Shown here in pieces: positions 52,395 to 63,673 of a stretch of 64,000 bases of DNA. The position numbers were made by a program, and so were the translations under genes. The DNA lies in the NCBI GenBank assembly GCA_037179515.1, contig JAXCGZ010011561.1:1-64000 (forward strand), in the 5' to 3' direction. Source of the stretch: Halocaridina rubra (lineage: Eukaryota > Arthropoda > Malacostraca > Decapoda > Atyidae). Numbering within the stretch: position 1 is the stretch's first letter; every line of letters begins with the position of its first letter. The notes under the pieces were generated by a model. That model did no database searches and had not been told where the DNA came from. It was given only the letters and a program-made list of their open reading frames with translations.

Positions 52395-52547
52395 GTTTGT
52401 GTTCACGCCCCGTCACGGTCTGAGGTTAGCAAGGGCATGCACTCAGGGTAACGATTACGTCTGCCAAAACAAGTTCTTCGCAAGAAGGCAGCCATCCTAG
52501 CTCTTGGTAGAAAAGGGAGTCCGTAACGTTAAACCGGAACTTTGTTT
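52395..52547 (+). mobile_element. SINE-B copy, head truncated
   Basis: Starts within box B (GTTCACGCCCCGTCACGG) and continues CACTCAGGGTAACGATTACG to GGAGTCCGTAACGTTAAACC. Confidence 0.7.
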
Positions 52548-53307
52548 ATTTCTTGACTCTGTCAACTCAAATTTTAGTTTTCAGTTCTATAGTTTTCAAA
52601 TTTAAAGTTTTCAGATTTCATTTTCCAGATCTAAGTTTTTCTATAGAGCTTCGTATCAAATACAAATCTACAGTTCGATTCTTCCTACAGGGATATCATA
52701 CTCTTGCAAATACAGATTAAAAACTACGTTACAAAGACCTAATTAATTATTACGAAATGTGCTCTCAGCGGTTTATTTTATCTTTTTTTTCTGTTTTTAA
52801 TGATGATTCTTTTATTTTATTCATGTTCATTGGCAGTTTTTTTTTTTCAAAGGCTGAGATCCCTAATGAATAGGCTCCCATCTGCTACTCTTCTTCTTGT
52901 GAGATCGTGAAGAACTGAAACATGACATTTTTATTTATCCTATTTCTTCAGTTGGGATAAAGTCGAGGTCCGTATTCTTCGGTTGGGCACTGTTGATAAA
53001 GGCCAATCTCATATTCTGACCTAACCTAACAAACCTAACATAACCTAACCACTGATAAAAGTCAGGTCCCAAGTTTTCGTGAGGCCCTCTTGTTGTTTAA
53101 GGAATCACATGTTTTGTGACTGCCCTGCGCTTCTTTCCAACGAACATCTAACTGCATTAATATATATATAACCCATTCTGGTGCAATGCCTTTAATTTTG
53201 TGTACATAAACATATTATCTATCTATCTATCTATCTGTCTATCTATCTATCTAACTATCTATCTATCTACCTACCTAACTATCTATCTATCTATCTATAC
53301 AGTGTCC

Positions 53308-53482
53308 CCATTCCCCCCTTATAAGGGGTGTGGCCGAACCAAAGAACACGCATTCACCACGATCCAAGACATACCTCAATAACTCCTCTTAGCTCTTTGG
53401 GGATAGAAGATTGCCACATTTCCCCCTTACCATCCTCCCTGGGTTACTCACAGGGTAGGCGGGCAAGGTTATTCTGCTGTGA
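53308..53482 (-). mobile_element. SINE-C copy
   Basis: CCCTTATAAGGGGTGTGGCC, AACTCCTCTTAGCTCTTTGG, CTCACAGGGTAGGCGGGCAA. Adjoins an (ATCT)n array. Confidence 0.6.
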
Positions 53483-53744
53483 GGCCCTACACAAAAAACT
53501 TAGCACGAGGGTCTGCCCCTCTCTTTTTTCTCTTTTACTTTGTTTAATTTTCGTGCTTTTCCCTCCAATTCCCTAATATCCTTAATCTTCTCCCTTATTT
53601 TCCCCTCCTATCCTATCCCATCATAAAAAAAAAAAGGCCCTACACCCACGTCATTTTCAAATTTGCTTTTCTATCGCTACATCTTTCATCGCTGCTCTGA
53701 TTAGTTGGTGAGTTGCATCCCTCCCCCACTGCCGAGGCCGCGTA

Positions 53745-54315
53745 ACACTCGCCGGCCTCATCTCACAGGTACTGCGTGGAGATTTGTAGCTCGCGGATTG
53801 GTGGGTGCAGTGACTGCTTTTTCCCATCTACCTCCAGACTCTGGAACTCTCTTCCTGCTGGCTAGTACAGTGGTAACGCGCAGGCTTCGCATTCACGAGG
53901 TCGAAAGATCGGTTCCCGTCCAAGACCGAGAGTTTAAGCTGTTTACTGGCAGGAACTGCTGTGGTTGGACACCACACTGGGGGGCTGGGGATTGCCCTGG
54001 CTGACGAATACCCATTGTATTGAAATGGAAATAAAGTTTGTTTGTTTTGTTTGTCCTCCTGTCTTCCCTAATTCTTATGACCTTTCATCCTTCAAAAAGC
54101 AGATCTATCATCATCTCAGAGCCTAGTCCTCCATATCTCTGGGTCCTCTGTACTTTGACTGTTTTTTTTTTCTATCTTTCGTTTTCCTCTGTGTGACACT
54201 ACCTCATATCTGCCTTGTCCTTAACCTTTTTCTTTTCCTTCGTTTTGGTATTTTCTCGTGGCCGGGCCTTTATTGATGAGGGCAGTTTCTGCCTGTCCCG
54301 GTGTCACACTCATAA
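53745..54315 (+). mobile_element. LINE-2 3' end, split by an SINE
   Basis: The correct frame reads CSDCFFPSTSRLWNSLP, then, after an insertion at 53861-54056, VFPNSYDLSSFKKQIYHHLR and a stop. This is the typical last block of a non-LTR RT ORF. The 3' UTR follows to CCCGGTGTCACACTC. Other ORFs over this region are frame shadows. Confidence 0.8.
53861..54056 (+). mobile_element. SINE-D copy nested in LINE-2
   Basis: Head GCTGGCTAGTACAGTGGTAA, box B-like AGATCGGTTCCCGTCC, body AAGCTGTTTACTGGCAGGAA, tail AAATAAAGTTTGTTTG with a T/G-rich end. It interrupts the LINE-2 ORF between LP and VFPNSYD. Confidence 0.75.
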
Positions 54316-54432
54316 AAAGAAAAATCCTCTTAAAAATATCAGTATTACTACTCTCTTTAATATCTTTGGGAAGACGATTACAAAGCCCGATTTCTTAAAC
54401 AGTGTAAACCTAGGATACCATATTGTTATTTG

Positions 54433-54564
54433 GCTAGACACACACAAATGGATTTCATAAACGCATCTGACACGGTTCTGTGTATGGCTAGGATCCCGTA
54501 AGGGATCCTAGCCATACACAGAACCGTGTCAGATGCGTTTATGAAATCCATGTGTGTGTCTAGC
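54433..54564. repeat. long near-perfect inverted repeat (hairpin)
   Basis: Arms 54433-54497 and 54502-54564 are reverse complements except for a two-base gap near the outer end, around a GTAA loop. The centre is GGATCCCGTAAGGGATCC. The arms hold non-repetitive sequence (CATAAACGCATCTGACACGG and its complement). Confidence 0.9.
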
Positions 54565-54950
54565 TAACTAACAATATGTAGATTACATCTTGGCTCCTCC
54601 AATAAGAAACAATCATCACTGCATCTGAGAGTTACTGTAGTTCCCGAAAATCATGGAATAACCACGTGGAAGATTAATATGGCCAAGAATTCTCTGTTTA
54701 CACAAAATAATCAACTTTATCATGACGCGGTAAAAGATGCAGACATTCTAGGAAGCAGATTGCGGTCTCGACTTCTGAGCTATACATACTCTATTCATAA
54801 GAATACTTATACATACTTAATATAAATGAATACGTATTCGAATCATATGCGTAAATTTGATACATACAATGCCCGTAATAAACTTAACTCATGAAAATAC
54901 AACACACATTATCTACGTAGAAAAATAAACCGTTTTGAAATATATTCAAG

Positions 54951-54952
54951 AC

Positions 54953-55050
<98 letters not shown>
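54951..55050. repeat. (AAT)n and (GA)n microsatellites
   Basis: (AAT)n 54953-55009 and (GA)n 55013-55048. Other arrays: (TA)n 56213-56263, (ATCT)n 53216-53300, (TAG)n 45829-45877, (AAT)n 40408-40455 and 30046-30076. Confidence 0.95.
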
Positions 55051-55051
<1 letters not shown>

Positions 55052-55597
55052 ATTGTGGCAACTGGGAAAGTAATTATTTATTCCACTCACGAATGTAATT
55101 AACATCAAAATAATGACGATAATTACGTATTCAAGACTAAGTCACATGAAATGCATTTGATAATATTGTAAAATGTCAATAAAAGCTTTGTAAAATAAGA
55201 TAAAACAGACGATCATGAGTGAAATAACGAATATAGAAAACAGGCGAAACTTTCTGGTATACACACCATCAGAAGCTTCAGTTGAATCCATCCGTTCCAT
55301 TGATTGCAGGAGATGCGAACTTTCCCCCTAATTATTTCGCTGTAGTCCCGATTTACGCCCGAACTAACAAATAACATTAGTTCATATTAAATCATCATGA
55401 ATTATACAACGAAAAATAAATCAATAAATGCGTGAATTCGTTAAATTTGAAATGAGTTCTAAATACATGAACAATTTTCAGAGGGAGTTAGTGTTTACTC
55501 GTCAGCGGGCGAGGGTGGTCGTGGTGGGGGTCCTTCGAAGGCCATTTTTCGTAGTTTCCCATTAATTCCCATTGGTTTCCATTAACCTAACGCCAAA

Positions 55598-55854
55598 ATG
55601 CATCCTCCCCATTTAGCCCAATTCGCTCCCTTACACAAGGGAAGGAGTTTTATCTGCTACAGAGACGTAAATAAGGCCATAGAAAGACACAGAGAGATAT
55701 ACGGCCTGCGTTTGGTTCTGAAAAAAGCCATAAGATTAGAGAATTACTGCCTGACTGTGGACCAAATGCGGGACTTGAACTTTAGGTTGAAATATGGCGA
55801 ATTAGATTACCAGTGTTCCGTGGATAATGGTCGGCCAGGAAGGCCAGGGAACGA
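55598..55854 (+). CDS. gene 3 exon 1
   Basis: MHPPHLAQFAPLHKGRSF starts the protein; exit phase 2 (GA|GTGAGT). A CCAAT-type box (CCCATTGG) lies about 30 bases before the ATG. It carries the helical part of the putative DNA-binding domain and the first Cys of LDYQC. Confidence 0.7.
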
Positions 55855-56206
55855 GTGAGTATTTCTATACGCAAATCACACGCATATGCGTGTGTTAGTG
55901 GCTGGAAATTCGCGTAGAAGTGAGTGATGATTTTCGGCCCCAAAAAACTCTTTGTTTTCGGGCTTTTCGGAGGGTTTTGTGACCTTGAAGCAGTTTTGCC
56001 TGGCTTGTTTAGATGGTTTTTTTCCCTCGTTATTATCAATGGTTTTGGTGTTTTTGTGGGGGTTTCGATGGTTTTTTCCTCCCTGTTTGGTTTTTAGGTG
56101 TGTTTTTTAATGGTTTTATTATGTTAATGATAAATGAATGTTAAAACTGGGGTCGGTATAGGGGGTGCTGTAGCCCCACCCATAAGTCTGCCATAACGAT
56201 AATTTC

Positions 56207-56266
<60 letters not shown>

Positions 56267-59200
56267 ATATGGAATATTTTTTCCGAGAGGTTTATTTGAT
56301 TAGGTTCGAATTTTTGTGTGTGCATACTGTATATATATTTGTATATTTTTTTTCCTTCATTATAAATAATTATAAAGTTGTATGGATGAAAATGGACTGA
56401 ATTAAGCCATTGTAATGATGATAATATTAATAGAAATTATTATTATTATGAATTATATTTCTTAGAACATAAATGCTTCATAACTTCTCTGAAATTTCAT
56501 CTTACATTGCACTTAATGATTACATCATTTGTTATTATTTTTATTATAATTATTATTATTATTATTATTATTATTAGTAGTAGTAGTAGTATAGTAGCAG
56601 TAGTAACAGTAGTGTTTAAAAAAAAAATAGTCCCAGAATAGGCCCCTGGTGGACCTATGTGTCAGCTGAAATATCTGCATTTAACCTCAATCTCAAATTA
56701 GGCCTTACAAGGCTCTAGATAATAAAAATCTGTTGAATATGATTATGTATACTGTATATTGTTTAGGTTAGGGTAACCTAACCTTAACCAATATTAAGCA
56801 CTTGCCTTCTGTAATGATCCCCTGTTAAGCACCAAAAATTTATCTCTGCCTATTCAGGGAATGATCTTAAAAGCCTTAATATTATTATTAATGTTATTTG
56901 CCAGAGAGAAATTTTACCTTTTATATTTCCTGTATGTCCTAACAAGTGACTAAAAGTGAATGGGTAACATTTAACTCGTCTTTTTGCTTCAAGATAACTG
57001 ATAAAAGAGACAAGGCTGGACAGGGCATGGTGAATCCACTGTACCTCTGTTCTTTTGTTACAGTAAATATCAGAAATTATTATTATTATTATTTTTTTGT
57101 TTTTTTTTAATAAACTTAAACTGTTGTATACTGTATCATATATTTAGAGATACTCTTATCTTGCAGTTCATACCGTATGTAGCACATTGGTTAGGACTCT
57201 CGACTCGAAAAGTGACATACCCATGTTTGAACCAACACAGGTTTTAGGAACCGCACCCAGCCTTAGTTTTCCAGCTCGTAAACCTGTCTGTGCCCACCCC
57301 CATTCGAATGGAAATTAATAGTGCCATATAACGGCAATCTGTACTGTATTTAGAAATTCACGCCCTTACCTTGTGGCTCTCACTAGACTACTCAATAGAG
57401 TGCCTAAACCCTAAACAATGTTTTGGTTTTCTGAATATGGCTCTACTATGAACTTCAAGCTAAGAGTGCATATTTCCATATACTGTATTAGGTACAGTAC
57501 TTATGCGATGACCATGATAGTGCAATTTATAGGGCGCTCCACTAGGTCACTAATACACCCTTGCTGGAACCCACTGTAGGGCATTAGGAAGAGCATCCAG
57601 CCTTTGTTCCTTAGCTCCAACTTGTGTCCACCCCTATTCAATTGGGGATTAACAGTGATATGCAATAACAAACAACAACTTATATAAGTACTGATGTTTT
57701 TCTTTTCTATATTAAAGACCGTTAGTTACCTTGTCATGTTATATTATTATTATTATTATTAAAGATGTGTGGCCAACGTGGTTTAGTGGTAACACTTGCG
57801 ACTTTGATTCGTCAGGCCGAGGGTTCGCATCCCGCGACAGTCTGAGGTTAGAAAGGGCATTCTCTCAGGGTAACGGTCACTTATCAAAACCAAAGTCTTT
57901 CACATGGAGGGACCTTCCTAGCCCTTAGTATAAAAAAATAGTCCGTGATGTAAAACCAATCACATTATCAAAGATATTTATTATCCTTAGACAATATTAC
58001 TTTACTCCCAAATGTATCGTTTATGCTGCCTTCTGGCTCATGATGTGTGTTTCTTTTATATCTAAATAAATTTGATGTAATAATTGGCCCCAAGTTTGAC
58101 TTTCAATGTTTTATGCAAAAATTTATTTCCTTGCTAGTAGCATTAGGAAATGTGTTTAGGAAAGGATAGTGGTGCCCCTCTTGTCGTACGCATCATGCCC
58201 TGTTATCATGGGTACAATATTTAACTTTTGCCATCTGTGGTGCAGTAGTAAATTCTCAAGCACAGGCTATGTTAAAGGTAAAATTGCCCTTCTTTGCAGC
58301 CCTCTTGAGAGCAACTATTCTTTTGTTGGTTTTAATGCACCATTTCATATGTATCGCAATTAGTCTCCATGCAGTTGGGAGTGGATGAGGACATGTTGAA
58401 TCTGGGGTATTTTGGCGAGATGCTCCCTAGCGCCCCATGGGGGGGCATTAGTTGCATTCTGACTCACACATTCTACCAATGAGCTACTGCGCTCTCTGTA
58501 TACAGTATATGGTGCTATGGCGGCGTGCATTCTACCTCACTATCGTTAGTTTTTGTACACTAACCTAACTAACCTAACCTTGCCTAGTTAAGTGAGGATA
58601 CGGAGCATTAATACAAAGGTACTGAGGTATGCATACACTATAATACCACTCAGGATGCAATACTGTACTCTATTTTGATTAGTCTTTTTTTTTCCAGCGA
58701 GAGATGTCCACGTTTAGTTCGTCTTCGCCTGAGTCCAGACGCTAGAACTCTGGTTGTATACGATACACACATTCACGAACCTGTCATTAAGAAACAGAGT
58801 CATATTCAGGTGGGTCATCAATCAGCCTATTTTGTTAGAACATTTTCTTTATGGTTATGTTCATAATTGTAGCCCTGTTTTGTAAGAGCTCTTTTATATA
58901 TTTTGTTCACAGTAGTAGGCCTCTTTTATCGGAGCACTTTCTCTATATTTCTGGTCACAGTTGTAGGCCTGTTTTATCAGATATTTTTATATATGGTTCT
59001 GTTCACAGTGGTAGGCCTATTTTATTAGAACCCATGTATTGCTCTGGTCACAATGGTAGGCCTATTTTATTAGAACTTAATATATATTGTTTTATTCACA
59101 TTTGTAATGTGGTTACAAATATTTTGAACAATCGCAGAATGCAGTAAACAGATGATTCCAAGCTTCAGTTCATTAATAGGTTATATACAAGCGCATCTTT

Positions 59201-62200
59201 ACCCTTATTGGTGGCCATTTAATCCTTTCGAAAACTTTGTATATTAGTTTAAAACTCATTTTATACATATTGTCACTGTCAAGGATAAATGGATTTTTGG
59301 ATAGTAGAGTTGCAGAAAGAAAAAATACATATCTTAGGCCTATGCATTTGGAATGTGGAGGTTTTGACGCCAGTAGAACATATTGTCAGTATTAGAAAAA
59401 AATAAATGGGACCTTTCTACATCATTTCTTTTGCTACAGTTGTGGCACCCTTCTGGTTTCAGCAGGATAGTGTATTTTGTTGAGAGTATTACAAGATGTA
59501 AAATTTGTTGACTGTTATGCTTTGCTACGCTTTTGTGTCGCAGTGGGTCCCTGTTCGAAAGGGGCTGGACCTGGACACAATAGAGTGGAGGGATGAAGGT
59601 TAGATGCCCTACGTTACACCCCGAAGTGGGAACGAACCCACTTCAGTTGCATTAGAATCCCATTACTCTACCACTGGGGTACCACAGCCCTGATTATCAT
59701 TAATCTGTGAACCTCATTTTTCAGGGCTTATCACCACCCTGTCCTTTACAAGAACCTCTGCTGGACACATCATCAAAAGATGAGGCCCCAAAGGGCAAAG
59801 CCCTCAGTCATTCTGTGCCTCCTACACCAACAACTACACTCTCTTCGCCCACCTACAGGCCAAGCCCTGGCTTGGAAAAGGGTAATATACTTACTTCCAC
59901 TCCAAACCTTATGACCACCAGCTCTCCCGCACACGAAAAGATCACCATGAAAATAAAGAAGTCGCAATTCTCGCCAAACGAAATGGTGGTCGTTGGTAGT
60001 GCGCGGGATACTCAGGAACAGTTAGAACTCAGGTAAGCACGGATTTAAATGGTGACCTAAATTGACCTAACGTAACCTAAAAGTTTACGGGGTTATTTAA
60101 CATTATATGGGGTTCTTGGGGTTACTTAACTCTACAGGATCTGAACATTCATATTCAATGGTATCCCCTGTGAACCCTGTAAACTGCATGAGTATACCAT
60201 GAAGTGTGTGGGTACAGTAGTGGCATGGCATTTTCTAGAGGTGGGCTTCAGAAAGGGCATGAATATCTGTCCTTTAGCATGTGTGAAAAAAATAATGATG
60301 ACCATAGGGTCAGTATAAAACTTTCAACTGGTATTGCTGTTTTTGTTATTATTATCATTATTATTATTATTGTATTATTTTTATTATTATTACTATTTGT
60401 GGCGGCTGTTGGACCTCATGGCCTAAGAGCCTTGTCCAATTACCCCTCGGGATGACCCATGCTGGCTGGGAGGAGGGAAACTGTGGTAACCCCGTTATCC
60501 CCATGGAGCTAAGAGGAGAAATAAGGCATATTAATTTTTTGTTGATATGTGTGGTTTGACTCAGCCACACCTTTACATGGAGGACTACAGGCTTATATTG
60601 AATGAATGTGTATTATTATTATTAGTGTAGTAGTTGTACTATTATTGTTTTCAAATCCTCAGAAATACCCCAGAGAAGACGTACTCTCAGCCGAGTGCCA
60701 TAACTGGTGAGCAGACAGACCCTGCGGCACTAGCGAGGCAGTTCGTTCAGAATCTGCAAGCGGGCAACGCAGCTGTTGTATTGAAACCTCTAAATGTGTC
60801 TCCAATGCAAGATGCATCGACCAGGACGGAAGCCGGGGAAATCACAATCACTCCTGTCCCAGTAGTACAGAAACCGCTCCCGAAGATCGCTCCAAAACCA
60901 CTAGACACCGTTGCCAACCAATTGCCCGAGAAAACGGAAAAAGTGCCTGCGAAAGACTTGGGAAGCGAATATCCAAAACTCAAAACCCCATCGATCGTGT
61001 TGACGAAAAGTCTGCCACAGTCTCAGAAAATCTTAGCCAAGACCGACAGACCTGCTGATAAAGAAGGCGTCAAAGCATCCCCCAAAATTCTTCCTAAACC
61101 TGTTCAGAGAAGCGTGCTGAAACCCACAACCGTAAAACACAGTTCCAAAGAGACAGAGAAGTATACCCCCAGACAGAGCGAGAAAGTGGTTAAAACTGTG
61201 GAGAAGAATGGAACTAAAAATGCACCAACGAAGACGTCTGCGAGAATCTCTCAGAAAAATTCTCAACGTTTGCACTCTTCCAAAAGCGAGGTGCGATTTA
61301 TTCGTTATAGGTTTTCTGTGGTTAAAGTTTTTTTCCCTTCCAGGATTTTATTTTTCTGCAGTGCTGGTAATTGAAAGCTGAGGATGTGCAAAGACATGCT
61401 GAAACAATGTTTAATTCCCTATTTTTATATAATTTTTGGCCATCCAGCTAGCTTCAGCGAAATATATTACTTTAACCAAACGTAACCTAACCTTTGAAGA
61501 GGACTACTGTATTAACTTTTACAGATATTCCAAGATTATTATTAATTTTTTTTTATAAGTTATATTAATCTTTACTGATACAATATTCAAAGACTGTTGT
61601 TATATGCTGTTTTGTGTCTCTGTTAAATCCCATTCGAATGGGGGTGGAGACAGGTGGGAGTTGGGAAATTAAGAACTTCTGTGGCAAAGCTAAAAATTTT
61701 TGTGGTGGATGGGAATGCTAGAACTTTCCCGCTCTATCCACTTTAGTAGACTCGTACAACTTGTAAGATATATGAGCGAGATATCCTTTTTCTAGCGTTT
61801 CTTATTCCTCACCAAGCTGTTTCATTTTACAGTGTATCCAGCTGAGCCAGTGGCTTAGCTTGTGAAATAATAAGAATAATAAACCCTGCTGGAGCCATCT
61901 GGTTTATTGTCTTAAACTTTTTTAAGTTGGGCATGATGCTTGTCTTATAATAATGATAACAATAATAATCAGTGGATATGTTTTTAAACAACTATTTTTT
62001 CATTACTTGCAGCTTCACGTTCCTATTTATCAGCTCTCCGGCAGCAAAAAGTTGTTGCGGAAGAAAAAGGCGAGGCAGTCAGATGACATCTCCTCCTTCA
62101 TGCCACTTGATACAGGTGACCGAAATCTGAATACCGTAATCCCATTAACCCTTTTTTCTTGCTCGGTGGATACAGTGCTCATCTTCACCTTGATGGTCAC

Positions 62201-63673
62201 AGTTCAAGCCCCTTTGGTCACTTGGACTGTCTCTCTACTCTATACCAATGGTCAGAAAAGTAGCTAGGGTAGTGCAAGAGATAGAAATGATTGGAGATAG
62301 ATTTTGCTCGGGTGATGAGGGCCAAAGGGATTTCTCGCACCTGCTAGGACAGCAAAGTGGGATGGTTGGGTGTGGGGGGGCTGTCATGTGATAAAGCAGT
62401 GGAGGTAATTAGCTGCGGCTTGTGGGATTCTCGGTGAAAGATCCTCTCCCACTTACCCTGTGGTTGACCCAAGCAGGGTGGTGGTGGGTAAATGTGGTAG
62501 CCCTTTATTCCCAAGGAGCTAAGAGAAGTGATGGAGGTATATTAGCTTCTGGTGAATGTAAGTGGTTTGACTTAGCCACCTCCATACAAGCAGAATTGCT
62601 GCATTTACATATGTCTACAGTATAGGGTTGTGAAGAGCCATATGCGATCACATCTTTTGCTGAGAAGGTTCTGTAAATAAACCATTAGATATGTTTGCCA
62701 TTGGTTAATTCCCTGTCTCCCAGCTCCATATAAAAAGAATTGTATTGCAGTAGGGAATAAATTACTCGTCAATTTAATTTTTATATTCTTGATGGGTATT
62801 TATGTTGAAGTCACGAAGGTAATGGTCCCCCATAGACCTCACATATACTGAGATTATTTATTAAGTCTATGCTGTGAAGAAAAGCTCTGTGAGCTCGGAG
62901 TTGAATTCCGCATCACTTCGGTGGAAACCAGGCGCTGTATTCAGTGAGTGACTGAAGTAATGATAATAATTGAATCCCAAAAAAATATCCGATTTTTTTT
63001 TTTTCACCATACTGCCTTATCCCGCTGAAGCTATCACAGTAGACTCACGTAAAAAGGGAGACAGCGGGGTTCATCAGTCCCTGCTCTTCATCCTTTACTT
63101 CAGCTATTCTTCTGTTGTCATTTTTTGTGAAACTATTAATCCCCATTCAAAATGGACTGGTTGGAGCTGGGGAATTATGGCTGGATGCCTTTCCTGACAC
63201 CAGTAATATTGAACATGGGTTTGTGACTTCTGAGCTTAGTGTTCTAACCACTGCGCTCCTGCAGTTCTCCCCCCATCAACTCTAAGGCTAGAAAAAAAAA
63301 TTATGGCATATTGGATTGCCATTACCCTGCTCTCCATTTTTTTATGTTCTCTTTTTCTTCTCCTCTCTTTTTTCCCCTCTTTCTGCTCCCATTCACCTTA
63401 TATCTTCCCTCATTTTCCTAACCTTTATAATTAGTTGAACCACTGCAATATGTTCAATGGTCCGAAAATACTAACACTAAGAATAATTTTCAGAGTTGCC
63501 AGTGAGCGATAAGACACAGCTTGTTCATGGGGTCTTACTGAAGTTACTCAATATTACGTCTAGGATGCCCATGACGAAATTTACCGATGCTTTGGACAGT
63601 CTGGAACTACTGTCTGACGCATTCAGCCTTGAGCAGCGAGTCAATATCACCATTTCTCAGGACGAAGATGAGG
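55598..63673 (+). CDS. FAR1/ZSWIM-like N-terminal domain protein gene (first six exons)
   Basis: Exons 55598-55854, 58698-58809, 59725-60032, 60663-61290, 62013-62115 and 63494-63673 chain in frame to 529 codons; the final donor G|GTGAGT shows that the gene continues past the window. The ATG at 55598 has a good context (GCCAAAATG) and is the first in the exon. Residues ~13-115 have the layout of the FAR1/ZSWIM3-type DNA-binding N-domain: a helical stretch (YRDVNKAIERHREIYGLRL), LKYGELDYQC, a basic loop, RCPRLVRLRLSPD and DTHIHE, a Cys/His pattern that could bind zinc. Residues ~124-470 are low-complexity Pro/Lys/Ser-rich with repeated PKPL/PKIL tetrapeptides and a basic KKLLRKKKARQ patch that could be a nuclear signal. 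A MULE transposase origin is possible for this fold. Family assignment is tentative. Confidence 0.65.
57170..57336 (+). mobile_element. SINE-A copy
   Basis: Head TAGCACATTGGTTAGGACTC, box B-like GTTTGAACCAACAC, tail CACCCCCATTCGAATGGAAA then TTAATAGTGCC. In gene 3 intron 1. Confidence 0.75.
57512..57662 (+). mobile_element. SINE-A copy
   Basis: Body GGGCATTAGGAAGAGCATCC, tail CCACCCCTATTCAATTGGGG then ATTAACAGTGATA. Intron 1 of gene 3. Confidence 0.72.
57768..57962 (+). mobile_element. SINE-B copy
   Basis: Head GTGGTTTAGTGGTAACACTT, box B GAGGGTTCGCATCCCG, body TCTGAGGTTAGAAAGGGCAT, CTCTCAGGGTAACGGTCAC, tail AAAATAGTCCGTGATGTAAA. A second tRNA-derived family. Confidence 0.72.
58346..58500 (-). 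mobile_element. SINE-A copy
   Basis: Reversed tail CAATTAGTCTCCATGCAGTT, body GATGCTCCCTAGCGCCCCAT, head TTCTACCAATGAGCTACTGC (box A complement). Intron 1 of gene 3. Confidence 0.72.
58698..58809 (+). CDS. gene 3 exon 2
   Basis: Phase 2 in, phase 0 out. RCPRLVRLRLSPDART, then LVVYDTHIHEPVIKK. It supplies the second Cys and the HxH end of the putative zinc-binding fold. Acceptor TTTTTTCCAG; the donor CAG|GTGGGT is somewhat weak. Confidence 0.7.
58800..59115 (+). repeat. ~48-bp tandem repeat beginning at a splice donor
   Basis: Five to six units like TTCACAGTGGTAGGCCTATT + TTATTAGAAC. The first, diverged unit overlaps the end of exon 58698-58809 (ATTCAG|GTGGGTCATC... CAGCCTATTTTGTTAGAAC). Confidence 0.65.
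59532..59692 (-). mobile_element. SINE-A copy
   Basis: Reversed tail GGGTCCCTGTTCGAAAGGGG, box B complement GGGAACGAACCCACTTC, head CTCTACCACTGGGGTACCAC. It ends only ~33 bases before exon 59725-60032. Confidence 0.75.
59725..60032 (+). CDS. gene 3 exon 3
   Basis: Phase 0 in, phase 2 out. Pro/Ser/Thr-rich: GLSPPCPLQEPLLD, VPPTPTTTLSSPTYRPSPG, then ITMKIKKSQFSPNEMVVVG. Probably a disordered linker. Acceptor ATTTTTCAG. Confidence 0.7.
60395..60592 (+). mobile_element. SINE-C copy, right part
   Basis: ATTACCCCTCGGGATGACCC, CCCATGGAGCTAAGAGGAGA, TTTGACTCAGCCACACCTTT. Directly before exon 60663-61290. Confidence 0.6.
60663..61290 (+). CDS. gene 3 exon 4
   Basis: A long open exon of 628 nt, phase 2 in, phase 0 out. 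TDPAALARQFVQNLQAGN suggests a short helix. The rest is rich in Lys-Pro turns (QKPLPKIAPKPL, SPKILPKPVQRS). There are no stops in a stretch of non-repetitive sequence, which supports coding. Donor GAG|GTGCGA. Confidence 0.72.
61618..61672 (-). mobile_element. SINE-A tail fragment
   Basis: TTAAATCCCATTCGAATGGG followed by GTGGAGACAGGTGGGAGTTG; only the tail third is recognisable. Confidence 0.5.
62013..62115 (+). CDS. gene 3 exon 5
   Basis: Phase 0 in, phase 1 out. LHVPIYQLSGSKKLLRKKKA, then RQSDDISSFMPLDTG. The run of basic residues could be a nuclear localisation signal. Confidence 0.65.
62290..62592 (+). mobile_element. SINE-C copy, longest
   Basis: About 300 bases: GATGAGGGCCAAAGGGATTT, GGTTGACCCAAGCAGGGTGG, TTCCCAAGGAGCTAAGAGAA, TTTGACTTAGCCACCTCC. 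The same body recurs in many places. Origin unclear (SINE or other short repeat). Confidence 0.65.
63134..63275 (-). mobile_element. SINE-A copy
   Basis: ATTAATCCCCATTCAAAATG, GGATGCCTTTCCTGACACC, then a degraded head TTCTAACCACTGCGCTCCTG. Confidence 0.7.
63494..63673 (+). CDS. gene 3 exon 6
   Basis: Phase 1-1, 59 codons, acceptor AATTTTCAG, donor G|GTGAGT. ELPVSDKTQLVHGVLLKLLN, then RMPMTKFTDALDSLELLSDA and an acidic end. It is helical in character, with regular Leu spacing. The gene continues beyond position 64000. Confidence 0.7.

Larger units (their letters stand above)
55855..58697. other. gene 3 intron 1
   Basis: Contains (TA)n 56213-56263, TTA/TAG tracts near 56545-56595, SINE-A copies and one SINE-B copy, and CCTAAC-rich patches near 56765 and 58560. 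No exon is recognised. Confidence 0.6.

Noticed and set aside
53705..54004. 99-codon plus-strand ORF (WRFVARGLVGAVTAF type)
   Set aside because: It is a frame shadow: the LINE-2 RT end is coded in another frame and the ORF runs across an inserted SINE.
62422..62625. 67-codon ORF before gene 3 exon 6
   Set aside because: It lies wholly within an SINE-C copy.
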